Assembly (NCBI GenBank): GCA_011800155.1
Contig: CM022371.1
Location: 558,001 to 622,000, forward strand
Length of the DNA stretch: 64,000 bases
Direction: 5' to 3'
From: Flammulina velutipes
Lineage: Eukaryota; Basidiomycota; Agaricomycetes; Agaricales; Physalacriaceae
Shown here in pieces: positions 55,113 through 64,000 of the stretch; the stretch's first letter is position 1, and each line of letters starts with the position of its first letter. A model generated the notes under the pieces. The model was given only the letters and a program-made list of their open reading frames with translations, had not been told where the DNA came from and made no database searches. Both the position numbers and the translations under genes were made by a program.

Positions 55113-57237
55113 AATGAATTATTGGAGATTTAATTACTCCTCTAGAGTTCTTCTACCGATTCCTGAAGATTCCTGTTGACCTGTATCCGCCAGAGGGTGT
55201 ATGGCGCACAACAATAGTGGAAGTTGACCAAAAAGACTTGCCACGTGCTAAAACGCGATCCGTCACAGAGGGTCACACAATGTGGCGCAAATACAATACG
55301 AGTACAATCTCTTAGTGATAAAATCAATAAGTTGAACAAAAAAGGCAGTAAGTCAAGGATAAATCATTTTTCTAATAGTTGTCGCATCTTGGGTCTGCCC
55401 GGAAGCTCGAGTAGTTAGCGATCACCAACGGTGGCGGGCGAGCAAGCATAAGAAAGAACCACAGACCTTCATCTTCTCAAAACACCGGGCGTGGGATGCA
55501 TGGATATGAGACACAGAATTGTCCGCATATCAGTCAAGTTTCCACAGCGCAAAAAGTATCAGCAGGAGAATTACACTCTGGCGCCTTCACAGCGTAAGTA
55601 CACAGGTGGCGTTGAAACGAACAGTCTAGACATCAATTGAGAATTTTTTCATACACCATTCTTTATAAGGTGTATCGGTTATGGTAAGTTGGCGCTATAT
55701 AATTGCTTGTGGCCACAACATTGTCAACCGAGAGGGTCTAGATGCCATACCCACGAGACATCTGAGGTTAGCGGGACGTCGTCCATCGTAGTCGTTCTAA
55801 GGTTTGAAGGAGATCCCGTTCATTTTACCGTGACGGAGATTATCGTCCGAGATCCATGTACTTCGCGGGACATGAGGTGCAGCCTACAGTAGAACCAAGA
55901 GTAAGAAATCACGCAGGCATGTAGACCGTTGTGGATATTGCCCTAGGCAATCTACGGCGCCTGTTTTTAGACCCCAAATACACGCCCATGAGCATTCGGA
56001 TACCAAATTGGAAGTTTAGATGATTAAAGTGGACGCTGACATTGACGTGGCATTTTGGGGTGAACATGCGGAAATACGAGTGAACGAAACGGTGTAGCGC
56101 CCATGGAATAGAGCTTCTAACGGTGCCAAGTTGATTTCTGCTCAACCATGTCAGTAACATTCATTTTTAGAGAGAATCGATTTCACCAGGCAGATAGGGA
56201 TCATACATGTTGTCTTAGGCGCAGTATAAACAGTTACTGGCCTGATTGTACGGCCGACATTCCACCGTGATGAGAACAGACATGCAGAGCCAGCGTTGTT
56301 GCGGACCATTTGGCACAGCGGTTCACGAGGCCGCCACAGAAAACGTATCGCTAGTTGATCCGCAATGCGATAGTCCGGTTTTCAACATAGGAGATAATTA
56401 TGGGGTACACTGCGGCATGCGAGGACGGTGCTGCAGCGATTCAGTGAGGAGAAGATCATGCTAGTTCTCGAATCCAAAGCGGACGAAGCAAAGTCATAGA
56501 AAGAAACTTGTGCGGGCCTAGAACATGAGATGAATCGCTACTATCCTATTCGAAGCGTAGCGACATGAAGTTTGGATCGTTGTCGACTTGATTCAGAGGA
56601 GCAGTAGTACAATGAAAACCACAGCGGCCCTCCGCATAGCCGAGTACAGCCGTAAGCTATGTTACCATGTTGCCCTTTCGTTCGGATTTTCCAAGTGATA
56701 CGGCCACAAACGCCTAGGTAACTGAACCAGCGCGCCGTTATCCAGGTTCTAGGAGGTGGGTATTTTCAGAGATTGGCTTTCCCGTTTTGGAAATTCGTCA
56801 ACTTGATCTCTTCTCCCATTCAGCAAAAGAATGAACACTTATCTTTGTTAGAAACTGCGTATCCTCACTCGAGTCCTTGTGAAGTCAAACAACCGTCTGG
56901 CGTCGGGTCGCGAAATTAGCTGTACACCAGAACGCCTTAGAAGCTGGAACCCCCTCGCTGCAGTTCTTTTGTGGGTCCCAGGTCCCCGGGTCCCCAAACG
57001 CTTTCCCTACAGCTTCTCTCGGGCGATACCCCATCTTCTCGACGGGGAACGCCTCTTTCTGACTTGTTCCACCAATACTATATCTGTCATTATTATGAAT
57101 CGAAGTGGAAGAAGTGCGTACAGATTCAGCTCAATTGCAAATGCACCGCCGCATGTTGCCACTAACGAGACTTTCAGCCATCGAGCCACTTGCACGATCG
57201 AATTCATTCAAGCGCCTCGTTGTCCTCATTCAAACAA
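55113..57237. other. Gene-poor spacer upstream of the 57.4-kb gene
   Basis: No gene or RNA is supported over about 2.1 kb. Frames of 60-120 codons occur on both strands without known domains or good starts. It contains the promoters of two divergent genes. Confidence 0.5.
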
Positions 57238-57245
57238 TATATAAG
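57238..57245 (+). promoter_or_regulatory. TATA box
   Basis: TATATAAG lies about 170 nt upstream of the ATG at 57416; the leader between them is C/T-rich, as in highly expressed fungal genes. Confidence 0.5.
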
Positions 57246-57415
57246 AGCTCAACTTTTTTTCTCGGCTATCCAACCAGCTCCTCAGCATCTGTCTTCGACT
57301 GTCACTCCGTGCATCAGTTCTAACACCTCCTTATTCTTACACGCTCAATTCTCCAGTCCGATAATCTGCCCCTCTCGCCTCGCGTTGCCACTGAACACCT
57401 CAGCCCTAGAAAATC

Positions 57416-58155
57416 ATGGACCAAATGATGCATTTCGAGGCCATTCTCTTTCCCTCTGATGGTATGTTCTTACGTCAAAACAAGCCATCGTATGCTCTAA
57501 TAATTTGGTAAACATTAGGCCGTCCGCCATCGCTTGTTCAGCTTATGACCAGGTGTGTTCATTCTCGAAGCTCAAATACCGACTAACCTTCGCGCCTATG
57601 ATTCTCAGCCCAATGACAATACCAACTCACCACTCAGCTTACACCACTTCCCCGTCCCGAATGCCACATCCCGAAATTCATATGGATTATGTACGGATTA
57701 TCTTATCCCTCGGCCCTATCTCTTACCCTCGCGTATACTTATAGATCGCGGACAACATGGGGCCTCGCGCGTGGAAATATCAGGTAAAATTTCCCGATGA
57801 TCAGCGGCCATCTCAGCTAAAAGACGCATGTTTAGCTCGTGGAGGCATTGGACGGCATGAATCGCAAGTTCGCCAATCCATACATCATCTTTTATCCTGT
57901 AATCTCTCGCGACGGGATGCCTTTCCCAGTGAACAAAAGCATCAAGGAAATACAAGGGCGTTCTTTCCGAGACGACATTGCTTGGAGGGGGAACATTGTT
58001 GTGGCCAAGTATCGCGATAACCCCTTCTCGTCGATGATGAATGCATCAATGGCGGACTTCCCCTTACTCAAGAATTACTTGTTAACGCACGGCTCCCCTG
58101 CGGAGGTTCGTCTATCTTTCCTTACTCATTGCTAATGTTGACGTTAATTCAGTGA
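57416..58155 (+). CDS. Conserved basidiomycete protein, unknown function
   Basis: Four or five short exons join in frame. The N-terminus MDQMMHFEAILFPSD continues GRPPSLVQLMTSPM, HPEIHMDY and NMGPRAWKYQ. The largest exon carries VEALDGMNRKFANPYIIFYP, ISRDGMPFPVNKSIKEIQG, AWRGNIVVAKYRDNPFSSMM and ADFPLLKNYLLTHGSPAE. I recall similar proteins in other mushroom genomes, but no domain or function is known to me. The end is uncertain: a final intron would put a TGA at 58153-58155, otherwise the frame stops at 58135. Its strong promoter features suggest regulated expression. Confidence 0.65.
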
Positions 58156-58316
58156 TGTTTTGGTTTGGGTTCGTACTTCATTTTCACTCAAAAGGGCGGG
58201 ACCTACTTCATTTCTGGGACTTTTGGCATCACATTGTGTTTCTTTTGCATATTTTACATATCTCGATAGCATTGATCAATACATTTAGTTACATCGAAAG
58301 CGTACGCAGCAAGATC

Positions 58317-59443
58317 TTAGAGCTCTTGCCGATCTTTGACCTTTGGCTTCGGCTTAGTCTTTGGACGCTCAGCCGTGTCCTTCTTTGGATCAGAGTCCTC
58401 CGCGTTCTTGGGATTGCAATGTTCCGGGATAGGACTCGCAGGATCAATAGGAGGATGCGATACTCTGCCCACCTTGAAGTAATCCTTATGGTTAGCGTAG
58501 AACTGTTTCCAGTGTTCAATACCCTGGCGTGAAAGAAAGGGGGTGTTAACTTTCGGCAATTTGGGCAACGTGAAGTATGACTTGCCTTTAGTTCGCTCTC
58601 ACTCAGTCCCCGCATGTCATGAGTCCTGTGAGTCTTGAAACAGCCCGTCCCGAATGCGCGCGCTGCGTCTACGCCAACTCTATAGAGAGTACATCAAGTC
58701 AGAGTTTCCAAACGAGAGAGGATAGGCGCTCGTACAGTATATGGTACGAGCCTCCTGGTTGATACGCCCCGCCTTTCGAGACGTCGTATACATCTCCGTC
58801 AATCTAAAACACGATCGAGCGGTCAGTTACAGCGGCCAACGCGAGGGCGGAGCCACGACGAACGCACTGCAAGGTAAATCGGCCTTCCAGGTCTCGTACC
58901 ATCGAACTCCGCGAGGAGGCGCTCGGAAAAGAGGCGTTGGTCAGACTACTCAAAAATCAGTCGCGTCGTACAGTAAGGTCAAAACAACTCACAGGCCAAT
59001 ACGTCTTCAACTGCGCCCATTTGCCCTCATACTCCCACAAGTAGCTCCCGGTAATGAATTTCCCAGCCAGTGCAAGAAAGACGACAGTGTAGAATATGAA
59101 TTTTAGCAGACTTAGGAAGCCAATTTCCACTTCTGCGGTTGGGTCAGGTTCTTCGGGGCCGCCATCCTCGCCGCGCGCGATCTTTTCGTCGCGTAGTTTC
59201 TTGCGTTCCAGCCAAGCATTGTGGATACGTTCTTGTTTCTTTCGGTAGGTTTGATATCTTTTCAACGTGTCTATATTCACATCAAATACAATGTTCAAGG
59301 GACACGCACGATAGGAAGGGTTTGTTTGCTTGTTTCGCGCTGACTTTCCTGTTAGGTATGGAGGGATCGTCAACCGTCAGAGTAGATGCGGGCTCTCGAT
59401 AGGGTTTCGCAGTCTCCGCCGACATTCCTTTCAGCCACGACAT
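58317..59443 (-). CDS. Cytochrome b5-like (MAPR family) membrane protein
   Basis: Membrane-associated progesterone-receptor type haem-binding protein, related to Dap1/PGRMC; Dap1 supports P450 enzymes of sterol synthesis in other fungi. The start MSWLKGMSAETAKPYREP leads through an intron to SYQTYRKKQERIHNAW. One membrane helix (FLSLLKFIFYTVVFLALAG) follows. The cytochrome b5-like domain is spread over short exons: RLFSERLLAEFDGT, PIYLTIDGDVYDVS-type text with GGAYQPGGSY, VGVDAARAFGTGCFKTHRTH and DMRGLSESELKGIEHWKQFY. The C-terminus is Lys/Asp/Pro-rich (KKDTAERPKTKPKPKVKD). Short-exon residues near 58740-58900 were read from raw sequence. Confidence 0.82.
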
Positions 59444-60020
59444 TTCAGTAGTTCGACGAAGAGACACGTGTAGTGGCGCAGTTGGTGGGAGTTAAAGCTC
59501 AAGTGCCGACGCCAGGCACAGGACCCGCTCTGGCCATGCTAATATTGATCTGAAGAATTTCGTGTATTGTTCTTCTTTCGCCCCATTACTTCGTGAAGCA
59601 AACAAAAATACATAGCATGTATCTAAGGTATGGTGACGGGAATGTTGTTCATATTAGGCGGGAATAGCTACCATCTAAGTAAAGAGAGGCGCAGGTAGAG
59701 TACTAACAATTACAGGTGGAATGATTCGATGGGAGAAAGTGACAGTCGGAAGGGTAGGATGGGAACCGAGAAGCAGGTGCACCGGCATAATGATATAAAC
59801 TGAGAAAAGGAAACAATTAGGGAGTTTCAAAATGTAGCAACCCCCGGGGCCAACGTGCCATGCCGATGATGAAAGGAAAATGTGAAGAAATGAAGAGAAG
59901 ATGCGCATATGAAGAATCAGGAAGCATGCGTTGCGTTGGAGAGGAAGACAAAAAGAAAGCCCATGATTAAACGTCCGAAGGGAACCATGCAGGGAGAGAT
60001 CACAGATCACAAACCATTTC
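59444..60020. other. Spacer between two minus-strand genes
   Basis: Lies between the RGS gene stop and the MAPR gene start. No gene recognised. Confidence 0.45.
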
Positions 60021-62124
60021 CTAAGGTGACGCCTCAGACGCAGCAGCTTGGTCTCGCTGTGCTTGTTGACGTTCGCTGGCCTGTTGCGATATGGTGACAT
60101 AGGCGCCACCAACCTCCTCGCCGCCTAAACCTGGAGGTTGCGATGGAGCGGAAGACAAGAGGCGGACATCATCGTCGGTGGGGTCGAAGTCTTCTACCCA
60201 GTTGCGCATGGCCAAGAACTTGGGTGTCTTGATGAACTATGGGGACCGTTGAGCAAAGCACTGGAAGATAGACGATAAAACATACCCGAGGAACAGAGTC
60301 AGTAGCCATCAACCGGAAGACGTGCGTCTGAATGCGCTCGTACAAACGAATCATGGTCTGAAGCTGGGTCGCGTTGAAGGCGTTCGCCTGCTCTGGCTCC
60401 ACACGGCCTTGGAATGTCGCTTTCCCTGTCAAACTGGTGACGGCATCCTCGAGGTATTTCGACAGCTCGTTCCGCAGACCATGGTCGATGTTCAGCTCGC
60501 ACTGGGAAGATGGTGCAAGATACGTGTGGTAGATCACGAAAGCCGTGTTGATGAGGGATTCGTGATGACGTTCCATGGCTTGTTGTCCCGGCGTGTTCTT
60601 CGCCACTGCGCGACCGGGAACTGTGACGGCGACGGCACTAGAAGTGATGTTGAACTTGCGCTTGAAATCCTCGACGTCGAGCCAGAATGACAAGTTCTCC
60701 TCACAGAAGTTACTCCGTAAGAACTCGCGGAACAGCGAACGAAGTCCAGGCTCCTCCAAGATGTAGCGGAGGCGTTCCGCATTACTCTCTTTCTGGTTCT
60801 TCTTCTCACCAGCGTCGTAGTTGGCGTTCATCTTCTCAGCCATCGAGATGCGCCTATGGATCTTTGCATCTCCACCCTTCTTCTCGCCATGATCCTTCTC
60901 CACTGACGACCGCTCTGTCGAAAGATTTGCCGAGGAAACACTGGGCGAGCCGTTCAGACGCGAAGTATCCCAGTGTGCCAACCGCCGTCCTTCGTCAGTA
61001 ATGCGGTAGATGGCTTTGGCGGTGCAGCGGAACTCTCCTTGTTGCTGTAAATTGGTTAAGCATCGACAGACTTGAGCGAATTAAAGAACGTACTGTTACA
61101 GGAGAATTACCACCTGGAGTCGAGCCGCGGACGGTGAAGATAATCGCCGAATCGTTGTTCTTGCGCTTGTCGCTGACCAAGGTGATGAGACCGAAGCGGA
61201 CGAATTGCGCAGCCATCTCAGCCGCCTCCTCCCTTCCAACCACAGAAGTGAAATCGCAAAGCCATTCCAGAGCAGTCACAGCCGCGAAGCAACATTTGTG
61301 GACCTGCTGACTCTTGCCCAGAAGAGGTTGCGCCTTCTCCGTGACGTCCATCAGTGAGACACCTTTGGAGCGATCGTTGTAACGTTGGAATGCGTCGACG
61401 AGGGGTGTACTGCTAGCGGGGTAGTTCGGGCTGCGGCCCACAAAGCGACGGAAGAGTGCGGTGATGACAGATTGGGTGACAATGATCTCGTCGTCGGCAG
61501 ACCGTCGTTCAAGGTGGAGGAGCTTTATGCAGATAGGCTGGCTGACGAAAACTTGTTGCAAATGATCAGAGTTTATGCCATTTTTGCTGATGAATCTCTC
61601 CAGGACGTGGAGACCCTTTGGCGTGAGGACGTATACACCCCTGTCCTTGAACAGATTGGAGGATGGGTCGGCAGCATTCTCGATGAGGCGGGCGTCCATG
61701 AAGTGTTGGGACATCGCCTTCGCCATGTCGCGGGTCATTGAAAACGTCGTGGTCGTGGTAGTCGTTACAACACGTGAAGGTTCTCTGGGATCCGGCCCAC
61801 GATTTGATTGCGAAAATTTAAGAGAGGCGAGGTTGGCAGCGGCTTCGTCACTGTTCACAAAGACTATGAGCGCGGCCGGAGTATGAAAGGATGGAAACGT
61901 ACGTGGAGAAGGAATGGTTGAACGTCCTGAAGAACTGCTTGTGTGTCGAGAGTTCCAGCGAGACGATAAGCGTCGCAAACAGATCCAGCGTATCCTTTGC
62001 ACATGAAGAAATGTGAATACAGTTCTGTTTGGCAAACGAAGAAGCGCACCTTGAGGAATGGCCTTCCTCGTTTTGTGGTTTTCATCATGTGCGATGAGCT
62101 CGCAGCATCGTCTGAAGTAGGCAT
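60021..62124 (-). CDS. RGS protein of the FlbA/Sst2/Thn1 type (DEP + RGS)
   Basis: GTPase-accelerating protein that damps heterotrimeric G-protein signalling; relatives control growth, sporulation and, in mushrooms, aerial hyphae and mating responses. The start MPTSDDAASSSHMMKTTKRG is followed by DTLDLFATLIVSLEL and the DEP-containing region (DMAKAMSQHFMDARLIENA, GVYVLTPKGLHVLERFIS, LEWLCDFTSVVGREEAAEMA). The RGS domain is RYILEEPGLRSLFREFLRSN, FCEENLSFWLDVEDFKRKF, through CELNIDHGLRNELSKYLEDA to YERIQTHVFRLMATDSVPR and FIKTPKFLAM. The conserved EN.SFW is intact. The C-terminal tail is Gln/Ala-rich. At least four introns. Confidence 0.92.
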
Positions 62125-63227
62125 TGCGAATATGTAGCGAAAAGAACAGAAATAGAGAAGAGCAAGATGTCGAGTAGGCGGATACTGAGATGGAGGAGGA
62201 AGAGGGAAAGAGGGCGGGCGGGATAGAGGGTGATGGAAAGAGAAGAAATGCAGAGAACAAAAGACCGAATGGGAACTCCCGGCGTTGCTACCCACGCTTT
62301 CTCACGCTTTTGCCTCGTGTATTTTAGACGTAATTTCCAAATTGGTCACAAGAATGCGGGCTTTGAACCGAACTTTTGATGTCAAAAATTAACCCGTTTT
62401 CGCGCTACCCTGATGGTCCTGAGTGCCGAGGATGCTGTGGTTACTAGGTTTCGTTACACCTCGTCGGTCGCCAACACCATACGACCACAAAAGGTGTACC
62501 ATCAGCGGTCCAGAGGCATCTGAGGATCCTCTTGCCGGTCGGAACTGTGAGCCCTTCGAGGGGACGTCAACAGCATGTCAGGAACAAGTTTCATCATTTT
62601 CCCGCCTCATGTCCCTCATCTGGATGAATGGATCGACACGAGTTGTCCTGGTCCTTCCTCTTCGTCTCGGTAACGCAAGAGGACGTCATTAAACCCTCCA
62701 ACTTACTTAGGTAAATTGAGATGGAATGAATAGTGGCACCGATACATTTCCCCAGAGTTTCTGGATCCTAGCTATCTAGTGCATATGACAGACCCCTAAT
62801 GGACCCGCTTTCATCGCATCTATCGCGCCACCTAATAAGTTATAGCCTGGCCGATTTCGCAGGTATGTCATACAAGTTTGATTCTCTGGTTGTATGCCTT
62901 TGTAAGAGCTCGTTGATTGTTTCGTTTCACAGACTCGTGTCGACGGGGCTCGGTCTGCAATGAATGAGTTGCGAGGCGCGTATTCCGTACTCATTACTCG
63001 TTGTACGTATACGCCTGGAAACGCCCGCCCTCCAAATATTATTATTACAAGCTGCACTCCCCGCCGAGGCCACGGACTTGTCGCCAACGGGACATACTCG
63101 GATAAAAAACACGTCGCGACGCGCAACTCTAATTAGGCAATCGCCGAACCGTCCCGATCATCAGACCCGTGGGGATCCTGGATCTGACTCTCTTTGCGCG
63201 CCGGTTCCGCGCTCGGCCCTATACACG
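62125..63227. other. Divergent promoter region
   Basis: About 1.1 kb between the RGS gene (-) and the last gene (+). No gene recognised; frames here lack domains. Confidence 0.45.
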
Positions 63228-64000
63228 ATGGAGAACATGCATACGAGCCCGAGCGGAAATGTAGGTCGTTTCACGCAGAAATTATTGCGCAGTAATTGAA
63301 TCGCGGCTGCATCCAGGATCCACAAGACGTGAAAGCGCTCCTGGATAGCCTTCAAGCCTCTGACGCATGGAAAGAGCTCGCAACTACCTCTCGGGATTCA
63401 TCGACTTTGCCTCCTAACAATGACACCGTACAGGCCCCCACTTCTTCATCTGTAGATGGACCTTCTGATGGCGCCTCATCCAATATGGTCGCGTCTCTTC
63501 TGGCTCAGCTTCACTCTGTTCCTGCTCCTTTCTTTCCTCGTCCTAGTAGCAATAATGCCCCCCGGCAAGAATACAATTTCGAGCCTATGGGTGGCAATCA
63601 GTCTTCAGCTTCCGCACCCAAAGATAGGCAAAATTACACCTACCAGCAAGCACTACCCGTCCTCGCGAACTTGGCATTGGATCCGCATTTCATCGACACC
63701 ATCACACAGGTAATTAACCCATGCCCAGCCCGATGTAATCTCTAAAATTCCTCTAGGTAAAGAAGGACCAAGACAAGCTCGAGAGACAACTCTGGGAACA
63801 GCGACAAGGCATCAGGCAAAAGTACGAAGGTAAAGTCAAGGCAGCGAAAGCTCGGTACGTCGCGATGAATGCACGGTAGATCGAAGGTTTGATTACGGTC
63901 AGTGCATCTATCATTGGCACCGAGATCACAAAGCACGAAGCAGATGTGAGTGATTTGCGCAGGTCAATAAACTTATTTTCAGACGCGTACTTAGATGCTG
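63228..64000 (+). CDS. Coiled-coil protein of unknown function (partial, 5' part)
   Basis: A first exon encoding MENMHTSPSGN joins in phase to DPQDVKALLDSLQASDAWKE. A Ser/Pro-rich middle (VASLLAQLHSVPAPFFPR) is followed by YTYQQALPVLANLALDPHFI and, across an intron, a charged coiled coil (KKDQDKLERQLWEQRQGIRQ, KVKAAKAR) and TEITKHEADVSDL. An in-frame TAG in unspliced text near 63878 falls inside the intron that joins KAKAR-type text to ASIIGTEITK, so the frame is open to the right edge. The 3' end lies outside the window. I recall similar basidiomycete proteins but no known function. Confidence 0.7.

Noticed and set aside
56879..57244. 121-codon plus-strand frame before the 57.4-kb gene
   Set aside because: Starts with GTG, no domain, and runs into the TATA region of the next gene.
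62776..63126. 116-codon minus-strand frame between the last two genes
   Set aside because: No domain or homologue recognised; lies in a divergent promoter region.
1..64000. CRISPR arrays, operons or prokaryotic defence systems
   Set aside because: The window is clearly eukaryotic nuclear DNA; no regularly spaced repeats were seen.

Overview
This window is nuclear DNA of a filamentous basidiomycete, most likely an Agaricomycete (mushroom-forming fungus). The evidence is dense, mostly intron-rich genes on both strands with short GT-AG introns (about 45-60 nt), and several basidiomycete-typical proteins: a clampless-1-like developmental protein, cerato-platanin, a DUF6699 protein and an FlbA/Thn1-type RGS protein. 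Gene models below were built by joining open frames across splice sites whose phases fit. None was checked against transcripts or databases.

Layout, left to right. 1-4.7 kb: the 5' part of an ARS2/SERRATE homologue (-), ESF2 (+) and an unrecognised Ser/Pro-rich protein (-). 4.7-6.4 kb: an AT-rich, CpG-poor stretch without genes, ending in a tRNA-like Pol III-type unit. 6.6-11 kb: SWD1 (COMPASS) and an MDR-family oxidoreductase with a long low-complexity N-terminus. 11.1-17.5 kb: a complete Ty3-type LTR retrotransposon with two LTRs that I read as identical, flanked by a 4-bp ATAC repeat. Its Gag and Pol frames overlap at a canonical -1 frameshift signal. 17.5-20.5 kb: NCS6/CTU1 (-), whose stop codon lies 27 bp from the retrotransposon, then RSA3 (+) and a secreted cerato-platanin (+). 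20.9-28.1 kb: a complex I CHCH subunit (-), the clampless-like gene (+), a membrane-anchored DUF3445 haemoprotein (-), a small membrane protein (+), an SH3 protein (-) and ribosomal protein uL2 (-). 28.1-30.8 kb: a gene-poor spacer with a degenerate 5S-like sequence. 30.8-45 kb: an SS18/Snf11-like Gln-rich protein (+), ribosomal protein eS25 (-), glucosidase II beta (+), a DUF6699 protein (+), ERG2 (+), an LRR-like fragment, a doubtful small gene, a protein kinase (-) and STI1 (-). 45-47.4 kb: a gene-poor spacer with one possible broken ORF. 47.4-64 kb: a Zn2Cys6 transcription factor (+), the NUP120/160 nucleoporin (-), a conserved protein of unknown function (+), a cytochrome b5-like MAPR protein (-), a DEP-RGS protein (-) and the start of a coiled-coil protein (+) that runs off the right edge.

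Most genes are housekeeping: RNA processing, ribosome assembly and translation, chromatin, nuclear pore, chaperone, ER glycan trimming and ergosterol synthesis. No metabolic cluster or operon-like grouping is evident. The accessory material is the retrotransposon, the CpG-poor block, the Pol III-like relics and the two long gene-poor spacers. The strongest unusual signal is the retrotransposon's frameshift cassette: heptamer GGGAAAT, a 6-nt spacer and a perfect 10-bp stem that encloses the gag stop codon.
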